Positions 24,495 to 36,445 of a stretch of DNA of 64,000 bases are shown here, in pieces. The stretch is from Motacilla alba alba (taxonomy: Eukaryota; Chordata; Aves; Passeriformes; Motacillidae): positions 316,618 to 380,617 of the forward strand of contig NC_052032.1 of the NCBI RefSeq assembly GCF_015832195.1. The letters run 5' to 3'. The position numbers and the translations under genes were made by a program. The notes below the pieces were generated by a model. The model saw nothing but the letters and a program-made list of their open reading frames with translations. It searched no databases and was not told the origin of the DNA. How positions within the stretch are numbered: position 1 is the stretch's first letter; every line of letters starts with the position of its first letter.

Positions 24495-27400
24495 AATATT
24501 GTTTTATTTTGTTTATTAATTTGTATATATTTCCACTAAATATATAACACCAAAGTATATTTGCCCAAATATACTTTCTCCTGCATCCTGATGGGTTGTC
24601 CTGTGTACCCCTGGAGTTGTATGCACCCTGGCTTCTCTGGAGGAAGCAGGGGTCTCCCCTGAACTCTGAGAACAGGAATTCATGATTCTTTTATCCCTGG
24701 TGACACTGCTGGTCCTTTCAGCAAGCTCCACCAGCCTGTGTGGTTGTGGTCTCATCTATCATTGTCTTGAGTTGATGAAGGCTAAGCACAGACACAGTTG
24801 GGACTCATGGTACCCAGCCCTTCCCTGTCACGAGGATTCTCCATCCTCCCCCCTGCCCATAAGCTCTAGAGGTGCATTCCCAGCCCAATACTAAAGCTGC
24901 TACACTTGCCAGGAATGACCAATGAACTCGGGTTTCCCTGGCAGTAGGAGAGCAAAGGGGTTGCAGATTGCTCTGACTCACCCCTGCCCTGGGAATCATG
25001 GGTAAAAAGGGATGGAAAATTCCCATTTTATTTCCAAAGGAGCTGCTGATTTTGTAGGTGTCTTAAAATCTGGGTTCCTCACCTAGCCTTGCCTTGTCCA
25101 TGTCTTCTGGGAGGATGTAGTGCAGCCTAACCTGAGTGTGATAAAGCACATCAGGTTCCCACTGGGAAATCTTGGCTCCATCAATCACAAGACACTAGTT
25201 TCCATCATTTTTCCTCAGTAGGGTTCTTAGAGAGTTTTGTTCATAAAGTAATCCCCACTGGGTTGAGGTCCAGGGAGCACAGATTTTACTTTATCTGTGG
25301 CTGGATCTCCCTGCGCACACTGAGCAAAACATCCATTTCCACCCCTTTATTTACAACCACCTGGTACCATCCTCTTGGCTCCATGTGTTGAGAGTCCCTG
25401 AACCCTTCCTGAAGGCACATCATGAACCAGATCCATCTGCTCTCCCACTTGCACCCCTGCTTCATCGCCATTTCATATACGGAAGCAGCTTCGTGTTCCC
25501 GGGATTAACTTTTGGCTCCAGAAACTATGAAGATCAGTCCACTGACAATGGTTTTCCTACTCATACATATTTTATTGCATTAAGGGAAAGACATCCGACT
25601 CTGCAGTGTCTGCAAGTCGAGCCCAGACAAGATTACCCAGCACTTACCAGAAGTGCAAAGAGCTGAGTATTACTGCTGTGCTTTGCACTGTTTCACCTCA
25701 GAAAGGGCTCTGCTTGGGAATAAAAGCTCTTTCCAGGGAGCCTGATAAAGCCATCATGTAAATAAATGATTAAAGAAAAAAAGGCTTAACCAAGGGCATT
25801 GGCATGCCAAAGCAACGTGTGGACAGCCAGCACAGTTTGTCCATCTGGGCAGTATTTATTTCTTATGGAAAGAGTTCCCAGAATCGCTTATTAGGAGAAC
25901 TCCTGTGGCCAAAGAATTAGCAGGGTTAAAGAATCCCCTCCTAGTCTATCCCAGAGGATGCCACATGCCATCCTTCTGCCACCCCTCCGAGAGGATGAGG
26001 AGCTGTGCAGTGCTCCACACTGATACCCAGCTTTATGGATGGGATGAGACCCACCTCACCCATCGAGGGCTGTACCTGCAAAGCTGGGCTCTCTGGAGCT
26101 GGCACTCTGAGTCCAACCCAGCAGTGGGGAGCTTTCAGTCACAGAGGGAGAGGATTCTGTGAATTAGGGACCCAGCCCCTGGGTCCCCCCAGGCAGTAAG
26201 AGGTCTGGATGTGCTGGTGAGGGGGAGTGAGAAGCTGCCAGCTGTGCCCCCACCAGCACTGCCTGGCCAGCATTCCCCCAGGCTCTTCCTCTGTGTCAGG
26301 TCACTGAGAGACCTGTCCCTGCAGCTGGGAGGGTGGGGGTCACTCAGTGTCTCAGGTCACTCAGCTGCTTCCTCAGCAACATCTCTAACATCTGAGAACA
26401 TAGCAGGACTGTATTGTGGACGTATACAGGGTTCTCCTGATGGTCCCAAACACTGTTAAACAAGAACAGATGCAGTAGTAGAAGATCAGGGAACAGATGC
26501 AGTAGCTCCTCTCCTCCTTCCAGGTTTCCTGGCCTGCAACTGGAGATTGGTCTAAAGATCCCACAAAATGTGACAGGTCAGACTCTACCTGAAAAGCTGC
26601 TGCCCTTCATGGGAACAAATTGTGTTTACACCTTTAGTGAAGATACAGAAAGGCATTCTGCTTGCCCTCTCCATCATCGATTGTGGAAGCAGACATTAAA
26701 AAAATAAAAATCTTTAAATGTTACAAAGTGCCTGCTGGCCAATACTGCGCTGGGGATGTCAGCCTCATGTTTGCACTGAGAAAACAACATGAGGCAGGTA
26801 CCTCTGAGAGTGTGGAGGATCAGAATGGCACCCAAAGGTGACTGTGGTTCCATCAGGCTTGAGAGTGGCAAGGGAAAGCAGAGACACTGGCCAGCAGGAA
26901 AGGCTCTGGGTATAACAAGAAACTGGAGCCTAAGGATAAATGAAGATGAGATACAGAATATTTTGAGGGGGAAGCTAAAGCTACTGAATTTGCAAGAGGA
27001 GCAGGCCAGGAGATGATCAGTGATTCACACAAGTCTGTAAGAACCTACTGGTGATGATGGAGCTGTCATCAGGTCCTTCCAGAGAGAAGGGAACATCTGC
27101 CAGGGGCAAAGAGAAGGTTTGTGCCAGGCTGAGAGGATTGAGCACCCTCAAACAACATTGCAAGGGCCCTCCAAGAGGGAATAGGGCAACTGTGGATGTG
27201 CTTTACAATGCAGAGGGTTGGGGGGGCTGTGGGTTTGTCCTGGTGCCCAGAAGTTGGGTGGGGGTGTGTGAGCACCCAGCCCAAGGCTGGGGTGCCTGAG
27301 CATGGATGCCATGGCATTCATGGACACACTCTTCAATGCAAGGAGGCATGCAAGTGGGATGGGAGACACCTTCAGGGATGTGATGCCAGGCTCTGAACCA

Positions 27401-28647
27401 GGAAGGGAACAGAGATTGAAGGAGAGGCATGTACTTTACATTCTGGTTTGTGTTGTGATGAGGAGTAGGAGCTGGTAAACAAGTGTGCAACCACAGATAG
27501 AATGAAAGAACCTGAGGGATAAGAGCAGCTGGGAAAGCAGTGTGGGCTGGTGTCTTCACATCTGGCTCATGGGAAATATCACAAGCAATGGTAGCTGTGT
27601 GCAATGCTGCTGTAGAGAAACTCAGACTAGTACACGGAGCTGCCCATGGGAGCAGATGTTCCCAGAGTCACAGAAGCAGGTGGTGTGAGCAGGGCAAAGG
27701 TGATGGAGCTCTCAGGAGGAGGGATAGGAGTGTGTGATGAGGAGAGAGGCCAGCACAAGACATTGAAAGACACGATCAAAAGATCTTCCTGGACCTAAAC
27801 TGACTTTCTAAGGAAGGAAAGGAATTTTGGCCTAAGTGGTGTTGGGAGCCTGCCACAGATCCCCCAGCCAGTTTGGGGTGAGGACAAATTACCAGGAGAG
27901 AAATCCTTTAGGCTTAGGCTCCAGTTTCTTCCTTCCAGGAAGAAAAGCTCTTTGGAGGGGCAGAGGTGCTATAATCACTTGCCTGCAATGGTCATTCTAG
28001 TTATCCTTGGATATGAGGACAACAACCAGCATAAAGTCCGCTGATGGGGTGGGTTTTTTGTACCTGTTCCTTTTGGTTGTTTTTAGAAGAGCTATTTGGG
28101 AAAATAACTTCAGAGCTCCAGTAGGCATGAGTCTATGCCATTTGGCATAAATGGGAAGATCAATTGGGCAGACTGGTGGCTGTTGCTCAGAACAAGCACA
28201 AATCAGGAGAAGTGAGGCAAGGTGGTTCCTGCAGCTGAGCAGGTTTGGGAAGTTGAGCATTCAAACATAAAAGAGAAAGAAAAGGCACAAAAAAAATCCC
28301 TTCTAAGCACAAGGGAGAAGCTGGTGAAACAGCTTCTCCCATAGCAAACAAGCAACATACAGACACCAAGGAGGGACTCTGGAAAGAGTGGAATGTCTGC
28401 AAGGAAAGAAAAGAGCCTGTGCTGGAAGATAAAGGAGTACAGGGAGCCTGTGAGAATGGCTTGCAGAGTTACATGGGATAAGTATTTGCCCTTCAGCCAT
28501 GTAGATGGGAACAGACAGCGCTGCTGTGTCCTCGGTACAGCACCCTGGAGGTCAGATATCTCCTACTCCCAATGTTCCAAGAGGACAATGACAACTTATG
28601 GCCAGTGACAACATGAAGGCACTGGGACAGAAGCATTAGAGAGGGAG
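24495..28647. other. Intergenic stretch between the two inverted LTR copies
   Basis: AT-richer than the rest of the window. I find no spliced gene, RNA gene or retroviral coding region. Because the first LTR has its own target duplication, this stretch is not the internal part of a provirus bounded by the two LTRs. Confidence 0.6.
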
Positions 28648-29275
28648 TGCGGGGTTTCCCCCCCAGATTGGGGTGACCCCGAAAGACGGAAAAGTCTCTC
28701 CTCCAACCCGCACCATCAAAGAAAGACTCGATAGTCTTCAGTCGTCCGGTCTCAAGGTAGTTTATTGTATGCTATCTAAAAGATTTTCTCCTGAGCTGCT
28801 GAGGTCCGCTCAGCAAGTCAGCCAAAGGCACACTGCCTGCCCACGGGGCTGGTGCCATCTTTTATATCATACATTACATGTTAGATGTTTACAGTTTTTC
28901 TCCAATACCTATTACCTATATTGAACAGTGACTATTTACCCTAAACCAATCTGTGAGAGCCAACATTACCCTGAACATGGAGGTTAGGAAGAAGAAAGAA
29001 GAAGGATAGGGCATGCCCAAATCCCTCCACCTTAGAATTCCTGACCCCCATGTTCAAAACCCAGACCCCCTTGTACAGAGTCCAAAGCCCCCCTGTACAG
29101 CACTCAAAAATTTTTCCCTTCACCTCGTGATTATTTCTACTATAATACCTAAATTTTTGTGACTTGTAATTCTTCATACAGAGTTGGTAATTTGCTCCAT
29201 GGGCTAAGATCAAAACCCCACGTGTCCTTGGCTGCATGCCAGGGTGTCAGAGCCCCCTGCCAGCGGCTCGGGCCA
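28648..29275 (-). mobile_element. Second copy of the same LTR family, inverted
   Basis: On the minus strand it starts near the complement of CAGCGGCTCGGGCCA, runs through the shared blocks (CCATGGAGCAAATTAC, GTACAG repeats, TATAAAAGATGGCACCAGC, AATAAAC) and ends AACCCCGCA. AATAAA lies at 28761-28766 on the minus strand. Compared with the 23819-24488 copy it lacks about 30 bases near its 3' end. No clear target duplication is seen at my chosen edges, so the boundaries may be off by some bases. Confidence 0.82.
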
Positions 29276-29959
29276 TCCAGGGCACCCAGACGGGTGTCCT
29301 GGGTTCTGACAAGGGAGGAGAGTCTTCAGAGATTTGCTGAGGGAGAGAAATGTGGCTGCACCTGGACTCAGGAAGAATGAACATTGTGTCTCCAGCAATG
29401 AGGGTGCGAAGTGTTTTTGTGATGAGGGAGAAGAGGAATCTGACCCCAGACATTTGCAAGGCTTCAGGGGAAAGAAAGAAAACTTTGAGCGCACAAGAGC
29501 TCTGGGACTGCAGAGCAGTCTGCCTGCCTGCAGGATCCTTGACTGAAGAGTCAGGGAAATCTGGATCCACCAGTATGGCACAGGATGCCAAACTGGCCAT
29601 GGGGACAAAAGGGTTCCAGTCTGTGTGGGAAAATATTGATGCTGTGTTATGTTAGTGAGACCTTTCTGGGTACTGCACAGAGAACCCACTTGAGGAGGAA
29701 GCTGAGCTGAGCTGTCAGGATGCCTGAAGAGTAGAGAGTCCATTGGAGAAGACACGGTGCAACATGGTCAGCCTGGAGAAGCAAATCCCAGCTGGGAGAT
29801 GGCTGCATCAGGAAGGAGAGCCCTTTGCTCAAGCATGCTGCTGTGGGCCACCCTGGAGCAGCAAGTGTGCAAGAGCTGGCAGCTGAAACCCAGTGCCAAA
29901 AAATTACTTTGACCCAGGAAACAGCTTCTTAGATCTAATGCACGAGGGTTTGGAAATGG

Positions 29960-30105
29960 TCTGGGATATCTCTGTAGTTTCAATATACTCCTGGGTGTAT
30001 ATTGAAAGGGGAAAGGTTCTTCTGGGCTCACAACTGCCAGATCTCGTGGCCAGCGGCACTTGGGGAACTCTGGGGTCTCACACGGTGCCTTTCCAGGAGA
30101 TTTGA
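29960..30105 (+). repeat. Copy A of a ~140-base dispersed direct repeat
   Basis: It shares with 32710-32845 the string TATTGAAAG.GGAAAGG followed by TTCTGGGCTCACA and CACTTGGGGAAC. Roughly 70 percent alike by eye. The source family is not identified. Confidence 0.6.
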
Positions 30106-30537
30106 GGCCCAAAGTGCTCACTAATGGGTCAAATACAGGAGGTGTTTGGGATACTAAACCCATTTGTCTTCACTTAAAACTTTTCCCTTTACCTAATGTA
30201 AACCTATTTTAACTACAATTCTGTGTTCGCAGAGCCTTCAAGTTGATTTGATGAAGCAGACATGGAAAACTACATGGCTGGTCCACTGGGAAGGTATCAC
30301 ACAGACACACCCAGAACAAGACCCGTGGGGAGAACACCCACCCCCAGCACCCTCCCTGTACCCTGTGACCTCTCCATAACCAAGGGCATGCCAAAGAGCT
30401 GGTATCCCCACGACAGCACCACAATCTGGGCTACCAGAAAACCAAGTTGCTCTTGTGGTCTGTGGTAGCGGTGGGCACAACCATCCCCAAGAGTGTTTTG
30501 GGCCAACGGGTAGAAGCCATGAGAGCACCAGCGCAAA

Positions 30538-30564
30538 GACAGACAGACAGACTGACAGACAGAG
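30538..30564. repeat. (ACAG)n microsatellite
   Basis: ACAG/GACAG tetranucleotide units repeat about six times with one interruption. Confidence 0.7.
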
Positions 30565-31560
30565 ATGCTCAGCAGTGAACACATGGGAGGGTGCAGGCAT
30601 GGAGCTCCAACACACACTACCACAGAGCAACACTAAAGGAGCCCAAGGACCAAAGACAAAGGAGGGTCCAGGGTATAAATACAGGAAAAGAGGGAGCAGA
30701 GAAGAGCATCAGGGATCCAATGGTCTGAGGGCTCAGGGGTGGTACACTGGGAAGGGACCAATAGGGAATGCCAGGGTGGATGGGCGGGATTACACAAACC
30801 AATGGGAAAACAGGGAAGGGAGAACTCTCTGGAACATGAACATATAAGGGTAAAAGGAGTGGGGAAGGCCAATAGTGAGGGAAGAACTGGGGTAGTGCTG
30901 CAGAGCACCATGTGGGAAGCCGTTCCTCTGCCTTGCCCTGAGCTGCGAGGAGTGCCTGGAGCCTGTAGTGCATCTTTCCAGGGCATTGCCATTACCCTCT
31001 CCCCAGTGGGATCATGGGCCTCCTCAGGTTGGGTTCTCTGGCATCAGTTGCCTTACTGAAAGTTGGAGAGTGCAGAGGCATGAGGTAGAGCAGATTGTGT
31101 ATCCTGCCACAGCAAAACTCCTCTGCCTGTGAGCCAGGGCAGGAGAAACTGTCAGAGGTGCTGTGTGAGTGGGATGCAAGTGGCATCTTCATTTCATTCT
31201 TTGATAACTCTAGGGCTTTGCAATTACATGTGCTGATCTGATAATCATTAGGGAATGATCAGCCAGTTATTGGCAGGGGCTGTTTGCCTTTCTGCTGATT
31301 AAGTTGCATTTGATTTACAATCAAATCTAATGAATCAAGTGAGCTTGAGGTAGGCTCAAGGGAAACACAGGTCAGCTCCACAGCCTTGCTGTTCATGAGG
31401 AGCCACATCCCAAGGATGCTGCCGGGAACTGCCCTGTGGCATAGGGCAATGAGGGACACATCTGCAAAGTGAGCAGTGCTGTGTTTGTGGCAGGGACAGG
31501 GTTCCTGCCGTGCTGCTGGCAGGTGACCTGCGAGGCTGTGGACTTTGAGATGTGCACCAG

Positions 31561-32505
31561 TGTATTGGGCTGGGAGATTACATATTTGAGAAGATTATAT
31601 ATTTAAGATTACACATTTAAGAAGGAAAGAAAGAGATTTTTGTGCAGTTGTAATTGTGGCCAGATAAGAGCAGGGTGAGAATATGTGAGAGGAAAGCTCT
31701 GCAGACACGAAGGTCAGTGGAGAAGGAGGGGAAGGAGCTGCTCCAGTTGTCGGAGCTGAGATTCCCCTGAGCCTGTGGTGAAGACCATGGTGCCCCTGCA
31801 GCCCAAGGATGCCATTAGGAGTGTAGAGATCCACTTGCAGCTCCTGGAGGAGCCTATGCTGAGGCAGGGAGATGCCTGAGAGGAGGCTGTGACCCTGTGG
31901 GAAGCCCATGGTGGAGCAGGATTCTGGCAGGGACCTGCAGACCTGTGGAGAGAGGAGCCCACACTAGAGCAGGTTTGCTCATAGGAGCTGTGACCCCTGG
32001 GGGACCTATGCTGGAGCAGCCTGTTCCTTGAAGGACTGACCCCATGGAAAAGTGACTCACATTGCAGCAGTTTGGCTAGGACTGTTGCTTGTGAACTGGA
32101 CTCACATTTCAGACGTTCATGGAAAACTATTCCACATGGGAGGGACCCTATGCTGGAGCAGGGAAATGACTTCTGTCCCTGAGCAGTGTCTCATTCCTGC
32201 CTCCCTGCACCACTGTGGGGAAGAAGGTAGAGCTGGAAAAGAGGGAGGGGCATGGGGGAAGGTGTTTTTAAGGTCTTATTTTACTTTTCATTATCCTGCT
32301 CTGATTTTGTTATCAATAAATTAATTTAATATCTCTAATTAGAGCCTGTTTTGCCTGTGATGATATTTGATGAGTGATCTATCTCAGTCCTTATCTCAAC
32401 TCATAAATCCTTTGTCATATTTTCTCTCCCCTGTCGAGCTGCAGAGGGGACAGATAGAGAGGCTTTAATGAGTGCCTGGAGTCCAGCCAGGGTCATCCCA
32501 CTACA
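31561..32505 (+). mobile_element. Solo ERV LTR of a common avian family, 945 bases
   Basis: It begins TGTATTGGG and ends CATCCCACTACA. Its body carries repeated modules of the type CCC..GTGG(G)..ACCC..GCTGGAGCAG that I recognise from a widespread bird LTR. An AATAAA follows at 32315-32320, then CTTATCTCAACTCAT and GAGTCCAGCCAGGGTCA near the 3' end. Flanks ACCAG (31556-31560) and GCCAG (32506-32510) form a 5-base target duplication with one mismatch. Full copies of this family are longer as I recall, so the U3 part just after TGTATTGGG seems deleted. There is no internal coding region. Confidence 0.85.
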
Positions 32506-32709
32506 GCCAGACATCCTGTGCTGGCATGGAGTGCTCCTCAGGCAAGTGCTCCTCTGGCTGCCAGGCCAGGAGAGAGACAACAAGTACAGCCCAGACTGCT
32601 GGCTGTGGAGGAGGGGCAGGGAACAGACTGGGGCAGAGACCCCAGCATGGGGCTGCTGCTCCTCTCCTGCGCCTCTCTTCACAACAGGTGTGTCTGGCAG
32701 CTTCAGTGG

Positions 32710-32845
32710 TTTGGGACACCGGTGTGATTTCGTTAGACCCCTGGATGTGTATTGAAAGAGGAAAGGCTGTTCTGGGCTCACACCCATCAGACCCCAGCAG
32801 CACTTGGGGAACCCTGTGGTCTCACTCTGCACCATCCAAGGCAGA
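32710..32845 (+). repeat. Copy B of the ~140-base dispersed direct repeat
   Basis: Same orientation and block order as 29960-30105. It sits about 200 bases beyond the 3' end of the 945-base solo LTR. It could be a piece of an unrecognised retroelement. Confidence 0.6.
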
Positions 32846-32849
32846 TGGA

Positions 32850-34091
32850 CAAGCCTGGTCCTGATGTCTGCATGTTGCCTGAGTGACTCCTGCTGTGGTG
32901 ACTACACCACCAGCTGGTGACTGGTGCTGCAAGTGTCACATGCAAAGGAACATCCAGGAGCCTCTAACACAAGACTGCTCCAGGCAGGTTGGTTGGGCAC
33001 CCTTGCACTCAGTTTTTTTTTTGGGATTGCCAAGAGCCCTCAGGTCCCAAGCAGCAAGAGGGACCTGGCTCAGAGGCTGAAATTGAAGTGTCATCCTTGT
33101 GCTAGCTGATGCTACTCTTACAATCTGAGATGATCCTATACAGTCACATTTTATTTTTAAAAAGAGAAAAAATGAAAAGTCAAGAGGATTAACTATCACA
33201 TATGGCACAGAGATTGTCTGGAAAGACCAGCTTAGCTTTCCTCTGAGTGCTTAAGCTGATATTAGCAAATACAAGCCCTAAACAACATTGGGAAGCCTAA
33301 ATGGAACCCAGCACGATTGCATCAGTTTAAAGAATCTGATTAGAAATAGCATAAACATTCTTTACTTACTGAAGACAGTTGAAGGCAACAATGTAAGGCA
33401 AACAACGAAGACACCAGCATCTGGCACCTTGCTCCTCTGCTTTGAGAAATGACAGCTGCCCTTTGTTCAAAGGCTCTGGCAGCAGGAATTTAACACTAGA
33501 AAATATTTGAAAGTAGCTGGTTAAATTCAAAGAAAAGAAGCTGATAGAAAAGTGAAGAAACCCTGCCTCCACGTTGGCCAAGAAGGAGCTTTGGTGGATC
33601 CTCAGAATGGACAGTCTCCTCTGCAAACACTTCAGAAGTTCTGTCCTGCCAATGGAGAAGGGCAAGTGAGCAATAAAATGGAGGAGATGGCATTTCCAGA
33701 CAAAATAACTCAAACATCATTGCAGCACCCCATCTGCCACTTACACTCCCTTTGGTGCCTTCTAATTTTCACCAGACAATGAGACAAAGAGAATGTGCCA
33801 GGCTCTGCAGAGGTGGTCAGAGGGACAACAGATAAGTAGGTCCCCTCACAGTGTAGGAGATACTCACAAAAGCTGCAATAAATGCCAGTTTTGGTTGATG
33901 TCTTGGCAAACTATGACACAGGGCAGACTGAATGCAACTTTTGCGCAGGGAAATCACACCTCAGAAATACATCTCTCTGGAGGAGTCAACAAGACATGGG
34001 TGTTGGACATCCCCCTGGCACCTGGCAAGAGTGTATCAAAGCTCAAGGGGACAAGCTGGTATAGGTTAGGGAAGAAGATCTCACTAAGATA
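32850..34091. other. Intergenic, nothing firm recognised
   Basis: It includes an open frame at 33793-34092 (+, 99 codons) with no known domain, signal peptide or splice context. No other structure is supported. Confidence 0.5.
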
Positions 34092-34268
34092 AATCACAGA
34101 ATGATTCAGGCTGGAAGGTCATCCAGTCCAACCTCCTTTCTCAAGCAGAGTCCCCCAGAACAGTCACTCAAGATTGTGTCCAGACAGGTTTTGAGCTCCT
34201 CCATACATGACTCCAGAACCTCTCTGGGCAGCCTGTCCCAGTGCTTGGTCACCTACACAGTAAAGAGT
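34092..34268 (-). mobile_element. CR1 3'-end fragment, minus orientation
   Basis: It opens with ATCACAGAATGATTCAGGCTGG and the CATCCAGTCCAACCTCC block, followed by CTCTGGGCAGCCTGTCCCAG. This is the complement of the CR1 3' tail. Confidence 0.85.
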
Positions 34269-35690
34269 GGCTGAGAGAAAGGAAAGAAAGTCACCCAGAG
34301 AGGTCACTGTGCTGACTGACAGATAACTGGTAAAACATCTCATCCACATGCAGTGAGTGCCAGAGGGGACAGCATGAGGAGATATTAGAAGATCAGAGAA
34401 TAGGACAAGGCTCCACGTAAATCTCAGTTGTACTGCCACCTTTTCAGGGAGGTGAAGGTCCAGGTCTGGCCATGCAGCCCAGCAGGGACATGGCCTGAAT
34501 AGGGGAAGGAGAGAGAAGGGTGAGAGGGGAGGCTGGGAGGACAAGGAGGCTTGTCAAAGATTTAAGATCTGGAACAGCATAAGGAGCACGAATAGAGGAG
34601 ATGATCTTGCATCACCAGCAGCCATCAGCTGCTGGTCTCAAACTGCTCCTCAGCCATCAAAGGCTGTCCAAGCACTTCCTTTGCCCCAACACCCCTATGC
34701 TGTCTCCATCAGTTTTTAGGACCCTGGTGTCTGGGCTGATCCCCACTGCATCAGCCTGGTCCCCACCAGCCCTGGTATGTTCCCATGGCCCCTGGCTGAG
34801 CAGCTGAAGATAGAATCAGCATGACAAGCAAAAGGGAGAGCAGAGGCAAGTGAAGATCCTTGCTGCAGGATGCCACCATTGCTGAGTAGGTGCCTAAACC
34901 CAGGAAGCCCCTAGGAACATTCAGGGAAGAAAGGTCTCTTTTTATCATCAGATACATGATGGCCAGATTTGTGGGGGGATAAAGGAGCATTGGATGAGCT
35001 GCAGAGACAGATACAAGCTTGATGGAAGAGCTGAGGGACTATGGAGGGCTGCATGGGGACCCACTGCCTGCTCTGCACAGATGGGATTCACACCCAGAAA
35101 ACACTGAACTGTCAGCTTGTGTGCCCTGGCACCCCAGCTCCAGTGGGGTTTTTCTCTGTGCGGTGCCCAGGGGCAGAAACCACAGGCAGCTCTCAAGGTT
35201 TGGCTCCAGAGGATTCAGACAGCCATGTTCCACAATTTACAGTGGGGCAGAGAGGTCCCAAATCTGAATCTTGCCCTGCCTTGGCTCAGCCTGAGTTGTT
35301 GGATGAGCTCCTGGGGCTCCTAGGGAGCAGAGAGCTGCAGCCACTGCAGGGCAAGAGAAGGATAGGTGGTGGATGGTGCAGGTGGATGCAGCCCTCCAAA
35401 CTCCAGCCTCAGTCTCAGTCGCCTTTCTCCATGCATCCCCTCTTGCCCACAGGATTTCCAGCCTCACTGCACCCTTTGCCTTACTTCTGCCTGGCCTGGT
35501 CCTGCCCCTCTGGGAGGCACCCGGGAGGAAAAATCTTGTGGCTCTGAAACTGCCCTCACTTGGGCAAGCTCAGCTGGGATCACTCCTGGCTGTTCACCAT
35601 CCACAGCCCCCAGGAGGACAAAAGGAGGCACCACAGGGCCCAGCACCCCAGGTTGTCCCCAGACAGCTACACCAAGACCTGGGGAGGGTT
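34269..35690. other. Intergenic sequence downstream of Ex-FABP
   Basis: Short open frames only. No exon, RNA gene or repeat that I can name. Confidence 0.55.
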
Positions 35691-35694
35691 TCTG

Positions 35695-35700
35695 TTTATT
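35695..35700 (-). terminator. Candidate poly(A) signal of Ex-FABP
   Basis: AATAAA on the minus strand, about 750 bases beyond the stop codon. It would lie in a 3' UTR exon entered through the acceptor TTTTCCAG near 35855. Inferred from position only. Confidence 0.5.
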
Positions 35701-36445
35701 TGGCAAAAAGCAGGCACTGTGTGCTGGAGGAGCAGGGATGTGTCAGAGTCCTGACAACAGAGCTTAGAAGAAGGATGGTGGAGCAGGAGCCTGGAGCTTC
35801 AGAGCATGGGTCTTGCATTGCTTGGTAGGTGCATCCACAAGCCAGTCTGTACTTTCTGGAAAACAGGTGGGAGAGGTGGAGTCTGGGTGAGGCCAGTGGG
35901 ACTCACCATTAGGATCAGTGCATTCTTCTCCAGTTCTCCCCAGATTTGTAGGGTGAGGCATCTCCAGCAATGAATTTCTAGTAACCCCTACAGCTCTATG
36001 GTGGGAAAGCACAGGCTAGGGGGGCAACAACAAATATGGTTTGCGTGGTGAGACACCAACCCACTCTGGCCAGGTTTGCCAGTCCACAAGCTCAGGATCC
36101 CTTTGGCAGGAGCCAGTGTCCTAGCCCTCACTGCCCAAAGGGATGGGCAGACATTTCTCTGGTGGTTTCAGCTCACATGCCCATGTTCAGTGCCAGGCAC
36201 TTCCTACTGGGGGTCTCTGGACGCTGCTCCTTGGGAGTTCCTGGGTACTGGTACCTAGGGGTCCCTGCTGTAGGGTAGTATCCAAAGGAATGGTCCTACC
36301 TTTGTGCAACCTCCAGCACCAGTTCAAACAGCTCAACCCCAGAGGAATTCAAAGAGTTCTTGGTGGCCCTTGCCTTGGGGGCACCAAGAAGGTCAATTTC
36401 CAGGAGAGAACATTGCAAACACCATTTTGCACTGCGGCAACTCAC

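Larger units (their letters stand above)
29276..31560. other. Intergenic, probably repeat-derived, no gene recognised
   Basis: It contains a block at about 29960-30105 that recurs at about 32710-32845. There is an ACAG-type microsatellite at about 30538-30564. The segment at about 30660-30860 holds a TATAAATA, two CCAAT-type motifs and an ATATAAGG, which would suit an old LTR promoter, but I cannot define its ends. No coding exons are recognised. Confidence 0.45.

Noticed and set aside
23819..29275. A provirus bounded by the two similar LTRs
   Set aside because: The LTRs are in opposite orientation and the first has its own flanking target duplication. No gag, pol or env frames lie between them.
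33793..34092. 99-codon plus-strand frame
   Set aside because: No recognisable family and no splice or promoter context; it lies just before a CR1 fragment and is probably chance or repeat-derived.
22054..35690. Hidden FUT7, CLIC3, ABCA2 or PAXX exons expected from mammalian synteny
   Set aside because: No recognisable conserved peptide from these families is found on either strand. Absence is by eye only and would need a TBLASTN search.
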